NCBI RefSeq assembly: GCF_022899245.1
Contig: NZ_JALJAZ010000001.1
Location: 1,581,501-1,645,500, forward strand
DNA: 64,000 nucleotides
Source of the DNA: Falsirhodobacter halotolerans
GTDB taxonomy: Bacteria > Pseudomonadota > Alphaproteobacteria > Rhodobacterales > Rhodobacteraceae
Direction: 5' to 3'
Shown here: piece after piece, positions 1-8,285 of the stretch
How the letters are laid out: each line of letters opens with the position of its first letter
Position numbering within the stretch: position 1 is the first letter of the stretch
Made by a program: the position numbers and the translations under genes
Notes under the pieces: model-generated
What the model was told of the DNA's origin: nothing
Database searches by the model: none
Seen by the model: the letters and a program-made list of their open reading frames with translations, nothing else

Positions 1-819
1 CACCCGCGTGTCGCGCACCTGCTTGATGGAGGCGGTGAGAACCCCGATCTCGCCCGGGCCAAGTTCGGCGATATCGACCATGGCGGGCTTCAGAACGGCC
101 AGCTTGTCGATGCCATAGACGGCGCCGGTCTGCATCATCTTCACGCGGTCGCCCTTTCGGATGACCCCGTCCATCACGCGGATCATGACGACCACGCCCA
201 GATAGGGGTCATACCACGAATCGACCAGCATCGCCTTCAGCGGCGCGTCGCGGTCGCCCTTGGGCGCGGGCAGACGGGTGACGATCGCCTCCAGCACGTC
301 GGGAATGCCCATGCCCGATTTCGCGGAAATTGGAATGGCGTCCTGCGCGTCGATGCCGATCACATCCTCGATCTGCGCCTTCACGCGGTCGGGTTCGGCG
401 GCGGGAAGGTCGATCTTGTTCAGCACGGGAACGATCTCGTGGCCGGCGTCGATCGCCTGATAGACGTTGGCCAGCGTCTGCGCCTCGACCCCTTGGGACG
501 CATCGACCACCAGAAGCGAGCCTTCGACCGCGCGCATGGATCGGCTGACCTCATAGGCGAAATCGACGTGGCCGGGGGTGTCGATCAGGTTCAGGACATA
601 GGTGTTGCCGTCCTTGGCCGGATATTCGATCCGCACCGTGTTGGCCTTGATCGTGATGCCCCGCTCCCGCTCGATGTCCATGCTGTCGAGCATCTGGGCC
701 TTCATATCGCGTTCGGCCACCGTTCCCGTCAGCTGGATCAGCCGGTCGGCGAGCGTGGATTTGCCGTGGTCGATATGCGCCACGATGGAAAAATTGCGGA
801 TGCGATCAAGCTGGGTCAT
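1..819 (-). CDS. lepA: Elongation factor 4 (LepA), N-terminal part, cut by window edge
   Basis: Elongation factor 4 is the ribosome-bound translational GTPase that remodels or back-translocates stalled elongation complexes. The gene is read from an ATG at 819 and runs off the left edge, so 273 residues of a family length of about 600 are present. Visible GTPase motifs are the P-loop AHIDHGKS at residues 14-21, then DTPGH and NKID, followed by the start of the second beta-barrel domain. It is divergent from the small secreted-protein gene at 993, with about 170 bases between them that hold no other gene I can support. Confidence 0.97.
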   Translation of the reverse strand, partial: MTQLDRIRNFSIVAHIDHGKSTLADRLIQLTGTVAERDMKAQMLDSMDIERERGITIKANTVRIEYPAKDGNTYVLNLIDTPGHVDFAYEVSRSMRAVEGSLLVVDASQGVEAQTLANVYQAIDAGHEIVPVLNKIDLPAAEPDRVKAQIEDVIGIDAQDAIPISAKSGMGIPDVLEAIVTRLPAPKGDRDAPLKAMLVDSWYDPYLGVVVMIRVMDGVIRKGDRVKMMQTGAVYGIDKLAVLKPAMVDIAELGPGEIGVLTASIKQVRDTRV

Positions 820-992
820 GCGCGCATATGACCATGAAACAAAGGGCGGTCAATGGGGATCGCACACGCACACCCGCGCGAGGGTGCACATGTCCCCGAT
901 CTGTGCCGATTGAAGCGTGGCGGGATTCGCCTATGATGCATGGATCGACACACAGGGCGGCATCAAGACCGCCCCCGGAACGAGGCAGAGAC

Positions 993-1301
993 ATGAAACC
1001 CACGACGCTTGCGGCGGCGGTCCTTGCGATGGCCGTGACGCTTCCCACCCTTTCCCTTGCCGGTCCGATCGACAGCGCGTGCCTGCGCTCGGAACGGTCT
1101 TCGGCCAATGCTCGCACCTGCGCCTGCATTCAGGCGGCGGCGGATGCCACGCTGAGCCGCGCCGATCAGCGCAAGGCCGCGCGCTTCTTCACCGACCCGG
1201 ACCGCGCGCAGGAAGTTCGTGTGTCCAAGGGGGCGGCGGACAGCGCCTTCTGGCAACGCTATCGCGCGTTCGGACGCACGGCTGAAGCTTATTGCAGCTG
1301 A
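993..1301 (+). CDS. Small secreted protein of unknown function
   Basis: A 102-residue protein with a clear Sec-type signal peptide: positively charged MKPT start, hydrophobic stretch, and a likely cleavage after Ala near residue 23. The mature part has four cysteines (SACLR, RTCACIQ and the C-terminal YCS), suggesting disulfide bonds in the periplasm. The open frame extends upstream to 828, but the ATG at 993 was chosen because it starts the signal peptide and has a purine-rich AGGCAGAG just before it. I do not recognise the family with confidence. It is a single gene ending just before a strong bidirectional terminator shared with rpmB. Confidence 0.75.
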   Translation: MKPTTLAAAVLAMAVTLPTLSLAGPIDSACLRSERSSANARTCACIQAAADATLSRADQRKAARFFTDPDRAQEVRVSKGAADSAFWQRYRAFGRTAEAYCS

Positions 1302-1310
1302 TCCAACGGA

Positions 1311-1329
1311 GGCCCCGCCACGCGGGGCC
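1311..1329 (+). other. GC-rich hairpin after the small secreted-protein gene
   Basis: GGCCCCG at 1311-1317 pairs with CGGGGCC at 1323-1329, nine bases after the stop codon at 1301. There is no T-run after it. It probably protects or pauses the transcript ahead of the stronger terminator at 1341-1366. Confidence 0.5.
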
Positions 1330-1340
1330 ACGCCACATGA

Positions 1341-1366
1341 AAAAAACCCCGCTATGCGGGGTTTTT
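1341..1366. terminator. Bidirectional rho-independent terminator
   Basis: A-tract, then the stem ACCCCGC/GCGGGGT with a TAT loop, then a T-tract. The A-tract on one side and T-tract on the other make it work in both directions, for the secreted-protein gene (+) and rpmB (-). Confidence 0.9.
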
Positions 1367-1390
1367 GGCCGTGCGGAGCTCGACGCTGGA

Positions 1391-1678
1391 TCAGGCGGCG
1401 GTCTGCGCTTTGGCGATGTCTTTTTTCACCTTCAGCGCGCGGGCCGACAGCTCGTCATCCTTGGACTTCGCCAAAAAGGCGTCCAGACCGCCACGGTGAT
1501 CGACCGTGCGCAGCGCCGCAGCCGACACGCGGAACTTGAACGACTGACCCAGCACGTCCGAGATCAGCGTCACGTCGTTCAGGTTCGGCAGGAAGCGACG
1601 ACGGTTCTTGTTGTTGGCGTGGGAGATGGTGTTGCCCGACATCGGGCCTTTCCCGCTGAGTTCGCAGACGCGCGACAT
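1391..1678 (-). CDS. rpmB: 50S ribosomal protein L28
   Basis: A 95-residue large-subunit ribosomal protein. The N-terminus [16 protein letters not shown] with the following [13 protein letters not shown] stretch is the typical alphaproteobacterial L28, which is longer than the roughly 78-residue enterobacterial form because of a C-terminal helical tail ([11 protein letters not shown]). The gene is monocistronic, convergent with the small secreted-protein gene through the terminator at 1341-1366, and divergent from the DUF3108 gene at 1829. Confidence 0.97.
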   Translation of the reverse strand: MSRVCELSGKGPMSGNTISHANNKNRRRFLPNLNDVTLISDVLGQSFKFRVSAAALRTVDHRGGLDAFLAKSKDDELSARALKVKKDIAKAQTAA

Positions 1679-1828
1679 GATGTTGATCCTTCAAACATGA
1701 TGGGCACCGCCAAAAAGCAGCGCGCCGAAAATCCGTTGGGGGTCCATAGAGGCATTCGCCCCCCGCGTCAAGCGGTTCGCCTTCCGCCCCCCGGCACTTA
1801 TATGTGGCCCAGACCGAAAGGAGCCGCA

Positions 1829-2542
1829 ATGCGCATGATCCCGACCCTGGCGCTGGCCGCCATGATGGCCCTTCCCGCCCTGCCCCAAGCCACCGAGCAG
1901 GCGACCTATGCCCTGACGATCCGCGGCATCTCTGCCGGAACCCTGCGCCTGTCGGGACGGGTGGAGGGGGGGCGTTACAGCGCCAATGGCACGCTGCAAA
2001 GCGGGGGGTTGGTGGGGATCCTGCGCACCTTGCGCTATGATGCGGCGACGCAGGGGCGCGTGTCGGGGGACCGCTTCACGCCCGACACCTATTCCGAACG
2101 CGCCGACAACAACGGACGCAAGCGGCAGGGCACGATGGAATACCGCGCGGGCGTGCCGCAGGTGAAGGCCTACGACCCGCCCCGCCGCGCGGACGAGGAT
2201 GACGTGAACCCCGCCACCCAGGGCGGCACCGTCGATCCGCTGACCGCGCTGTTCGCCACGCTGCGCGATGTGCCGCCGGGGCAGGAATGCGGGCAATCGC
2301 AGCGCATCTTCGACGGGCGCCGCGCGACGGAGGTGGCGCTGTCCCGGCCTTCGCGCCAAGGGGATTCGGTGACCTGCGCGGGGGAATATCGGCGCGTCGC
2401 AGGCTATTCCGCGCGAGAGATGGCCGAAAAACGCGTCTTTCCGTTCACGCTGCGGTATGATCCCGCGCCGAACGGGATGATGCGCGTCACGCGCGTCACC
2501 ACCGACACGCCCTACGGCCAGGCGCGCCTCACCCGCCGCTGA
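1829..2542 (+). CDS. DUF3108 domain-containing periplasmic protein
   Basis: A 237-residue protein with an N-terminal signal peptide (MRMIPTLALAAMMALPALPQ). The mature region matches the DUF3108 pattern: a YALTIRGISAGTLRLSG strand-rich start and a TVDPLTALFA segment in the middle. The family is exported and its function is unknown. The frame stays open back to 1292, but the ATG at 1829 follows an AAAGGAG ribosome-binding site at 1817-1823 and opens the signal peptide. Fifty-five bases separate it from hisD on the same strand, so co-transcription is possible. Confidence 0.8.
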   Translation: MRMIPTLALAAMMALPALPQATEQATYALTIRGISAGTLRLSGRVEGGRYSANGTLQSGGLVGILRTLRYDAATQGRVSGDRFTPDTYSERADNNGRKRQGTMEYRAGVPQVKAYDPPRRADEDDVNPATQGGTVDPLTALFATLRDVPPGQECGQSQRIFDGRRATEVALSRPSRQGDSVTCAGEYRRVAGYSAREMAEKRVFPFTLRYDPAPNGMMRVTRVTTDTPYGQARLTRR

Positions 2543-2597
2543 GGGACTTGAGGCACGGCCCCGCCATTGCTAAGCGAGGGGGCAAAGGAGAGCCGCG

Positions 2598-3908
2598 ATG
2601 CCCCAGTTCCTATCCACGACCGATGCGGGGTTCGAGGCCGCCTTCACCGCCCTTCTGGGCATGAAGCGCGAGGACAGCCCCGATGTGGATGCGGCGGTGG
2701 CCGACATAATCGCCGATGTGCGCGCGCGGGGCGATGCGGCGGTCATCGACCTGACCGCGCGCTTCGATCGGCTGGACCTGACGCCCGACACGATGGCCTT
2801 CACGACGGAGGAGATGGAGGCCGAGATCGCCAAGGTCTCGGCCGAGGATCGCGCCGCGCTGGAACTGGCGGCGGAGCGGATCCGTACCTATCACGCCCGC
2901 CAGATGCCCGAGGATGCGCGCTGGACCGATGACAGCGGCGCCACGCTGGGGTGGCGCTGGACGCCGGTTTCGGCGGCGGGCCTCTATGTGCCGGGGGGGC
3001 TGGCAAGCTATCCCTCTTCCGTCCTGATGAACGCCATTCCGGCCAAGGTGGCGGGGGTGGCGCGGCTGGCCATCGCCTGCCCGACGCCGGGCGGGGTGGT
3101 GAACCCGCTGGTGCTGCTGGCCGCGCGCCTTGCGGGGGTGGATACCGTCTATCGCATCGGCGGGGCGCAGGCGATCGCGGCGCTGGCCTATGGCACGGAC
3201 AGCGTGGCCCCGGTGGACAAGATCACCGGCCCCGGCAACGCGTTCGTCGCGGCGGCAAAGCGGCGGGTGTTCGGCAAGGTGGGCATCGACATGATCGCCG
3301 GCCCCTCCGAGATCCTGGTGATTGCCGATGCCGACAACGATCCCGACTGGATCGCGCTGGATCTGCTGAGCCAGGCCGAACATGACGAAAGCGCGCAGTC
3401 CATCCTGATCACGACCGACGCCGCCTTTGGACAGGCCGTCGCGCGGGCGGTGCAGACGCGGCTGCAAACGCTGGACCGTCGCGCCATCGCGGGGCCAAGC
3501 TGGCGTGACTTTGGTGCGGTCATCACCGTGCGCGATCTGGACGAGGCGGCGGCGCTATCGAACCGCATCGCCCCCGAACATCTGGAACTGTGCGTGGGCG
3601 ATGCCGAGGCGCTGGCCGAAAAGATCACCCATGCGGGTGCGATTTTCCTTGGCGCATGGACGCCGGAGGCGATCGGCGATTATGTCGGCGGGCCGAACCA
3701 CGTCCTGCCCACGGCGCGGTCGGCGCGGTTTTCGTCGGGACTGTCGGTGATGGATTTCCTGAAACGCACTACGCTGGCGCGGATGACCCCCGAAGCGCTG
3801 GCCGCCATCGGCCCCGCGGCCGAACGGCTGGCCATGTCCGAAAGCCTTGAGGCGCACGGCCTGTCGGTGCGCGCACGTCTGGACCGGCTGAACCGGGGGG
3901 CGTCATGA
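2598..3908 (+). CDS. hisD: Histidinol dehydrogenase
   Basis: Catalyses the last two steps of histidine synthesis, the NAD-dependent oxidation of L-histidinol to histidine, in the cytoplasm. The protein is 436 residues, normal for the family. Zinc-ligand and catalytic motifs are visible: LLSQAEHDE (Gln and His ligands), IAPEHLEL (catalytic Glu-His pair), GDYVGGPNHVLPT (Asp ligand region) and SLEAHGLSVR (C-terminal His ligand). A good Shine-Dalgarno (AAAGGAGAG) precedes the ATG. The stop codon overlaps the next start as ATGA, so it is translationally coupled to the UPF0262 gene. Confidence 0.98.
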   Translation: MPQFLSTTDAGFEAAFTALLGMKREDSPDVDAAVADIIADVRARGDAAVIDLTARFDRLDLTPDTMAFTTEEMEAEIAKVSAEDRAALELAAERIRTYHARQMPEDARWTDDSGATLGWRWTPVSAAGLYVPGGLASYPSSVLMNAIPAKVAGVARLAIACPTPGGVVNPLVLLAARLAGVDTVYRIGGAQAIAALAYGTDSVAPVDKITGPGNAFVAAAKRRVFGKVGIDMIAGPSEILVIADADNDPDWIALDLLSQAEHDESAQSILITTDAAFGQAVARAVQTRLQTLDRRAIAGPSWRDFGAVITVRDLDEAAALSNRIAPEHLELCVGDAEALAEKITHAGAIFLGAWTPEAIGDYVGGPNHVLPTARSARFSSGLSVMDFLKRTTLARMTPEALAAIGPAAERLAMSESLEAHGLSVRARLDRLNRGAS

Positions 3909-4318
3909 CCCTGCGCAGCATCGAGGTGGACGGGGCGGATCTTGGGGGCGAACGCGGCGTCGCGATCCGCGATCTGTTGGAGGAGAACGACTTTCGCCTG
4001 ATCAGCGCCCCCGGCCCCCATGCCCTGCGGCTGGCCATGCGGGAGGGGCGCATCGTCTTTGCCCTCGGTTCGGCGGAATTCCATCTCTCTCTCGGGCCCT
4101 TCCGTCAGGTGATGAAGGATTACGCCCAGATCCGCACGGCCCATGCCGAAGGGGTGAAACGCCTCGCCCCCGCCCAGATCGAGGCGATCGACATGGCGCG
4201 GCGCGGCATCCACAACGAAGGCGCGCGTCTGTTGCAGGAACGGCTGGAGGGCAAGGCAACCATGAACCTCGATACCGCGCGGCGACTGTTCACCCTGATT
4301 TGTGCGATGCAGAAATAA
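3905..4318 (+). CDS. UPF0262 family protein
   Basis: A 137-residue protein of the alphaproteobacterial UPF0262 family, function unknown. Family features are the LEENDF...GPHALRLA segment and a C-terminal IDMARRGIHNEGARLL...LDTARRLFTLICA region. It is slightly shorter at the N-terminus than many members. It overlaps hisD by four bases and is followed after one base by the phosphatase gene, so it sits in the hisD-infA-maf run that is common in alphaproteobacteria. Confidence 0.9.
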   Translation: MTLRSIEVDGADLGGERGVAIRDLLEENDFRLISAPGPHALRLAMREGRIVFALGSAEFHLSLGPFRQVMKDYAQIRTAHAEGVKRLAPAQIEAIDMARRGIHNEGARLLQERLEGKATMNLDTARRLFTLICAMQK

Positions 4319-4319
4319 G

Positions 4320-4763
4320 ATGGCGCAATTCCCCTCCTCCGTTCTGTTTTGCTGCGATCACAACGCCGTCCGGTCCCCCATGGCGGAAGGGTTGATGAAG
4401 CGGCTTTACGGCACCCGCAGCTATGTCCAGTCGGCGGGCGTCAAAAGCGATCTGGAGATCGACGGCTTCTCCATCGCCGTGTGCCATGAGATCGGGGTGG
4501 AACTGGACCGCCACCGCGCCCGCACCTTCGAGGAACTGGGCGAGGATGTGGCCGGGTTCGACCTGATCGTCGCACTGTCCCCCGCCGCGCGCGCCGCCGC
4601 CCAGGGTCTGGCACACGAGACCGACATCGCGATGGAATACTGGCCCATCGACGATCCCACCGGCACCGGGGAATCGCGCGAGGCGAAGCTGGACGCCTAT
4701 CGCCAGACGCGCGACCAGATCCGCGCGCATATGGTGGAGCGTTTCGGCCCCCCTAATTCCTGA
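4320..4763 (+). CDS. Low-molecular-weight protein-tyrosine phosphatase family (ArsC-like)
   Basis: A 147-residue protein with the phosphatase P-loop CX5RS (C-DHNAV-RS) at residues 12-19 and a C-terminal YWPIDDPTG with the general-acid Asp. The family contains both protein-tyrosine phosphatases and thioredoxin-coupled arsenate reductases, and sequence alone does not separate them here. The ATG at 4320 was preferred over an in-frame ATG at 4302 because it follows the UPF0262 stop by a single base. The 3' end overlaps the convergent GFA gene by 11 bases. Confidence 0.85.
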   Translation: MAQFPSSVLFCCDHNAVRSPMAEGLMKRLYGTRSYVQSAGVKSDLEIDGFSIAVCHEIGVELDRHRARTFEELGEDVAGFDLIVALSPAARAAAQGLAHETDIAMEYWPIDDPTGTGESREAKLDAYRQTRDQIRAHMVERFGPPNS

Positions 4764-5163
4764 TGAAGCGCAGGGTGCCGATCAGGCCGCCGCTTTGGCC
4801 GTCGGACGGGTGATGCACCCCGTCCGTTACCGGAACCTCGGCGAAATCGAAGGGGCTGACACCGGACAGACAGGCCGCGTTGATCCCCAGCTGATCGGGG
4901 TTGGAGCGGCGCTGATGGTGGGTATAGATGCCGCAGCGCGAACAGAACCAGTGCTTCGCCACCTTGGTGTTGAACTGATAGAGCGTCAACAGGTCCTCCC
5001 CCGCCGTGAAGGTCACCCCGTCCAGCGGCGCCGTCACCGCAATCGCGCCGCGCATCCGGCAGAACGAACAATCGCACCGTCGCGCCGTGCTCAGACCGTC
5101 GCTCAGCGTCACGCGAAACCGCACGCTTTGGCAATGGCAGGCGGCGTCATAAGTGTCGGTCAT
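4753..5163 (-). CDS. GFA family zinc protein (glutathione-dependent formaldehyde-activating type)
   Basis: A 136-residue protein with the GFA/CENP-V zinc fold. Cysteine sets are CHC near residue 9, CDCSFC near residue 30 and CSRC near residue 75, which together bind two zinc ions. The family is named after a Paracoccus enzyme, but most members have no proven activity. The start at 5163 was chosen because it directly precedes the first CHC motif; the frame extends upstream to 5355 across the divergent infA promoter. It is the only minus-strand gene inside the hisD-yacG block. Confidence 0.85.
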   Translation of the reverse strand: MTDTYDAACHCQSVRFRVTLSDGLSTARRCDCSFCRMRGAIAVTAPLDGVTFTAGEDLLTLYQFNTKVAKHWFCSRCGIYTHHQRRSNPDQLGINAACLSGVSPFDFAEVPVTDGVHHPSDGQSGGLIGTLRFIRN

Positions 5164-5265
5164 CGGGTCTTCCCCTCTTCGAATCGCTTTTTCGCTTGAA
5201 AATATCGGCGGACCGGCGCATCTACCCCGCACGTCCCAAGGGACATCATCCGTTTTGGAGAGACC

Positions 5266-5484
5266 ATGGCCAAGGAAGACATTCTCGAATTCCCCGGTGT
5301 CGTCAAGGAACTCCTGCCGAACGCGACATTCAGGGTCGAACTCGACAATGGCCATGAATTGATCGCGACGATGGCAGGCAAGATGCGCAAGAACCGCATC
5401 CGCGTTCTGGCGGGCGACAAGGTGCAGGTGGAAATGACCCCCTACGACCTGTCGAAGGGGCGCATCAACTATCGCTTCAAGTGA
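5266..5484 (+). CDS. infA: Translation initiation factor IF-1
   Basis: A 72-residue single OB-fold protein that binds the ribosomal A site during initiation. It has the canonical start [13 protein letters not shown] and end [12 protein letters not shown]. The Shine-Dalgarno GGAGAG lies just before the ATG. Its stop overlaps the start of maf (TGATG), coupling the two genes. Confidence 0.99.
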   Translation: MAKEDILEFPGVVKELLPNATFRVELDNGHELIATMAGKMRKNRIRVLAGDKVQVEMTPYDLSKGRINYRFK

Positions 5485-6086
5485 TGCAAGACGACGTGCA
5501 GGACAGCCGTATGCGGCTGATCCTCGGCTCGGCCAGTCCGCGCCGCAAGGAATTGCTGGGCCAGATCGGCATCACCCCCGATACGATCCTGCCGCCCGAT
5601 ATTGACGAAACCCCGCTGAAGTCCGAACTGCCGCGCCCCTATTGCGCGCGGATCGCGCGTGCCAAGGCCGAAGCGGTGGCCGCGGGGCCGGAGGATATCG
5701 TGCTGTGCGCCGATACGACCGTGGCGTTGGGGCGGCGCATCCTGGGCAAGCCTGCGGATGCGGCACAGGCGGCGGAGTATCTGCTGGCACTGGGCGGGCG
5801 GCGGCATCAGGTCATCACCTCGGTCGTGGTGCGGCGGGGCGACCGGATCTGGTCACGTGATGTGATCAGCGCCGTGAAAATGAAGCGCCTGTCGGACATG
5901 GAGCTGAACGCCTATCTCGCCGGGGGCGAGTGGGAGGGGAAGGCCGGCGCCTATGGTATCCAGGGCGCGGCGGGCGCGTTCATTCCGTGGATGTCGGGAT
6001 CCTTCACCGGCATCGTCGGCCTGCCCCTTGCCGAAACCGCCGCCCTTCTGGCCGCCGCAGGCTGGCCTGTCTGGAGATTAGCATGA
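5484..6086 (+). CDS. maf: Maf family nucleotide pyrophosphatase
   Basis: A house-cleaning nucleoside triphosphate pyrophosphatase that hydrolyses modified or non-canonical dTTP/UTP-type nucleotides. Motifs are [10 protein letters not shown] near the N-terminus, CADTTV in the middle, GKPADAAQA, and [16 protein letters not shown] near the C-terminus. The length is about 200 residues, as expected. Three starts are possible: GTG 5481, ATG 5484 (overlapping the infA stop) and ATG 5511, which begins directly at [12 protein letters not shown] as in many homologues. The overlap favours 5484, the homology 5511. The 3' end overlaps the RNase gene as ATGA. Confidence 0.93.
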   Translation: MQDDVQDSRMRLILGSASPRRKELLGQIGITPDTILPPDIDETPLKSELPRPYCARIARAKAEAVAAGPEDIVLCADTTVALGRRILGKPADAAQAAEYLLALGGRRHQVITSVVVRRGDRIWSRDVISAVKMKRLSDMELNAYLAGGEWEGKAGAYGIQGAAGAFIPWMSGSFTGIVGLPLAETAALLAAAGWPVWRLA

Positions 6087-7117
6087 CCCATCGCGCCATT
6101 CACCTCGGCACCATCAAGGGGCGGGAGGCCGCCGCGCTGGTGGTGGACGGTGTGTTGCAGGACCTGCTGATCGACGCGGGGGACGAGGCCGTGCGTCCCG
6201 GCGCCATCTATCGCGGGGTGGTGGACCGCCCGATGAAGGGACAGGGCGGCGTTTTCGTTCGCCTGCCCGACGGGTCGGGGTTTCTGCGGCAGGCCTCGGG
6301 CCTGCGCCCCGGCCAGGCCATTCTGGTGCAGGTGACCGGCGCGGCCGAGGATGGTAAGGCCGCCCCCGTGACGACGCGCCTGCTGTTCAAAAGCCGCTTC
6401 TGCATAGTGACGCCCGGCGCGCCGGGTCTGAACGTCTCGCGCCGCATCACCGAAAGTGGGGTGCGCGAGCATCTGACCGGCCTTGCGCAGGTGGCGATGA
6501 CGGGCGCGGAGGAAGACCTTGGCCTGATCGTCCGATCTGCCTGCGCTGAGGGGGATGAACACGAAATTGCCGAGGACATCGCCGCCACCCGCGCGCTGGC
6601 CGAAGCGGTTCTGGCCGACACCTCTGGCAAGCCGGAACTTCTGGTCGATGGCCCCGGCCCCCATGACACGGCCTGGCGCGACTGGACCGACCTCGCCCCG
6701 GACGAGGTGACGGAGGACGCCTTCGGCCCGCAGGGTGTCTTGGACATGGTGGACGCGGTCCTGACGGCCCATGTGCCCCTGACCGGCGGCGGAAGCATGG
6801 TGATCGAGCCCACCCGCGCGCTGGTGGCCGTGGACGTGAACACCGGCAACGACACGACGCCCGCCGCAGGGTTGAAGGCCAACGTCGCCGCCGCCCGCGA
6901 TCTGCCCCGTCAGTTGCGTCTGCGGGGCTTGGGCGGTCAGGTCGTCGTGGATTTCGCCCCCATGGTGAAACGCGACCGCGCCACGTTGGATCAGGTTCTG
7001 CGTGCGGCCTTCAAAGGGGAGGCGGCGGAGACCAGCCTTGTCGGCTGGACCGGCCTTGGTCTTTACGAACTGGTCCGCAAACGCGACCGCGTGGCCTTGG
7101 TCGAGGCGTTGAAATGA
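6083..7117 (+). CDS. Ribonuclease E/G family protein, short form
   Basis: A 344-residue endoribonuclease of the RNase E/G superfamily. An S1-like RNA-binding segment lies around residues 40-75 ([21 protein letters not shown]). The DNase-I-like catalytic domain carries the magnesium-binding aspartates in VAVDVNTGN and VVVDFAPM. It is much shorter than full RNase E (800-1000 residues) and lacks the degradosome scaffold and zinc-link region, as in the compact alphaproteobacterial paralogue found next to maf and yacG. It overlaps its neighbours by four bases on both sides, giving tight coupling. Confidence 0.9.
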   Translation: MTHRAIHLGTIKGREAAALVVDGVLQDLLIDAGDEAVRPGAIYRGVVDRPMKGQGGVFVRLPDGSGFLRQASGLRPGQAILVQVTGAAEDGKAAPVTTRLLFKSRFCIVTPGAPGLNVSRRITESGVREHLTGLAQVAMTGAEEDLGLIVRSACAEGDEHEIAEDIAATRALAEAVLADTSGKPELLVDGPGPHDTAWRDWTDLAPDEVTEDAFGPQGVLDMVDAVLTAHVPLTGGGSMVIEPTRALVAVDVNTGNDTTPAAGLKANVAAARDLPRQLRLRGLGGQVVVDFAPMVKRDRATLDQVLRAAFKGEAAETSLVGWTGLGLYELVRKRDRVALVEALK

Positions 7118-7278
7118 GCTGTCCGATCTGCGGAAAACCGACGGTGCAGGACTATCGCCCCTTCTGCTCCAAACGCTGTGCCGATGTGGATCTGGCGCGC
7201 TGGCTGAACGAAAGCTACGCCCTTCCCGCAGAAGACGAGACCCCTCCGCCGCCCGACGATCCCCCCACCCGACATTGA
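7114..7278 (+). CDS. yacG: DNA gyrase inhibitor YacG, zinc protein
   Basis: A 54-residue protein with a four-cysteine zinc site (CPIC, 11 residues, then CSKRC). In Escherichia coli YacG binds GyrB and inhibits gyrase. The short WL-x-E-Y segment after the zinc knuckle and an acidic, proline-rich tail are typical. It starts with an ATGA overlap with the RNase gene, which fixes the start. It is the last gene of the hisD-yacG run, 90 bases before tRNA-Phe. Confidence 0.93.
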   Translation: MSCPICGKPTVQDYRPFCSKRCADVDLARWLNESYALPAEDETPPPPDDPPTRH

Positions 7279-7368
7279 GCGAAACTTTTTCCATAATCGC
7301 TCTGGACAGCCCCCGCGCCCTGCCGTATCAGGTCGCCACCAAGCGCGGCACAGCCCGCAAGGCTAAGT

Positions 7369-7444
7369 GCCCGGATAGCTCAGTTGGTAGAGCAGCGGAT
7401 TGAAAATCCGCGTGTCGGCGGTTCAAATCCGTCTCCGGGCACCA
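7369..7444 (+). tRNA. tRNA-Phe (GAA anticodon)
   Basis: A 76-base cloverleaf: acceptor GCCCGGA (7369-7375) pairs with TCCGGGC (7434-7440), the anticodon GAA is at 7402-7404 in loop TTGAAAA, the T-arm is GGTTCAAATCC, and a CCA end is encoded at 7442-7444. Its 3' end is duplicated at 10268-10281, marking it as the integration target of the island that follows. Confidence 0.97.
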
Positions 7445-7448
7445 CTTA
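7435..7448 (+). repeat. Left attachment repeat (tRNA-Phe 3' end)
   Basis: CCGGGCACCACTTA, identical to 10268-10281. It covers the last bases of tRNA-Phe, including CCA, plus four downstream bases. Confidence 0.7.
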
Positions 7449-7543
7449 AATCAAGTACTTAGCAGACCGCCGCGCTGCACAGTCAAAAGTTGTGGCAACT
7501 CTCGTGGCAACATTCGCTCTCTGTGCCCCGCCCGTTCCCATCA

Positions 7544-7705
7544 TCATCTCCGCATCCGCTGCGCTTTGATCGCGCGGGAGTTGTTGGCGAACCAGTGCTC
7601 TGTCACGTAGCCTGTAACGGCCGCGATCCGTTCATTGGCGCATCCAGCTTCCGCACGCTTGGATGCCGCCGCAAAACGTAAGTCATGGATATCGTAGGAG
7701 TTGGC
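7544..7705 (-). pseudogene. C-terminal remnant of a tyrosine recombinase (integrase)
   Basis: On the minus strand the peptide around 7687 reads YDIHDLRFAAASKRAEAGC followed by ERIAAVTGYVTEHWFANNS. This matches the end of phage-type integrases: HxxR box (HDLR), the AxxR-AEAGC helix and the I-AA-TGH segment. The usual GH is GY here, and the catalytic tyrosine position appears to be N in FANNS, so it is inactive. Nothing upstream on the minus strand (7706-8285) resembles the rest of an integrase. It points towards tRNA-Phe, as integrase genes of tRNA-borne islands often do. Confidence 0.6.
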
Positions 7706-8285
7706 ACCGATCCCTACGTCTCCCGGGTGGACATGGCCGCCACGCAAGAGGCAGCCGATGTCAGAAATTACCGCTGACCAGCTTAGCACCGTCATTTTCG
7801 CCGTCTCTCGGACGATCATCCCACTGATGGGGGGAAGATGGGAAGGAACATGGTACACGGGCAACGATCCGCGATCGTTGGGGACATCATCGACGTGGAG
7901 GGCGCGATTGCCAGCGACCGGGCCATTGCAAAATGGGTGAAGTCGAATGGCGCGCTGACCTCTTTGACCATGATGTTGGCGCGGCCAGTAGGTCGGAACA
8001 CCTGCGATGTTGAGGATTCAATGCAAACCGAGCACAGCGCGGTGAACGAAGTTCGGGTTTTACGCGTGAGGCAATCCGCTTGCAGACGACATCGGCCCAG
8101 ATGCACTTTGGCAATATGCACCTCAGTTCCCTGCCTTGTAAGACATATCGTATAAGTTGCATTATTATCACACACACAACTCCAGATTGTTTTAATCTTT
8201 CTTTAAGCTTTGGAATTATTTCGCCGCCACTTAAGCGCACATAGGGCCTTGCAGATGCGCTCAAGTTATATTGCGGTGGTAGGAT
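7706..8285. other. Gene-free stretch inside the island
   Basis: Open frames of 60-120 codons exist on both strands, but none has a recognisable domain, a good ribosome-binding site or consistent codon use. The last 150 bases (8140-8285) are AT-rich with runs such as TTTTAATCTTTCTTTAAG and probably hold the promoter of the Hint-domain gene. Confidence 0.4.

Noticed and set aside
1292-1828. N-terminal extension of the DUF3108 protein
   Set aside because: It runs antisense through rpmB; the signal peptide and ribosome-binding site place the start at 1829.
7838-8155. 105-codon plus-strand frame inside the island
   Set aside because: No ribosome-binding site, no recognisable domain, and an equally long frame on the opposite strand; not supported as a gene.
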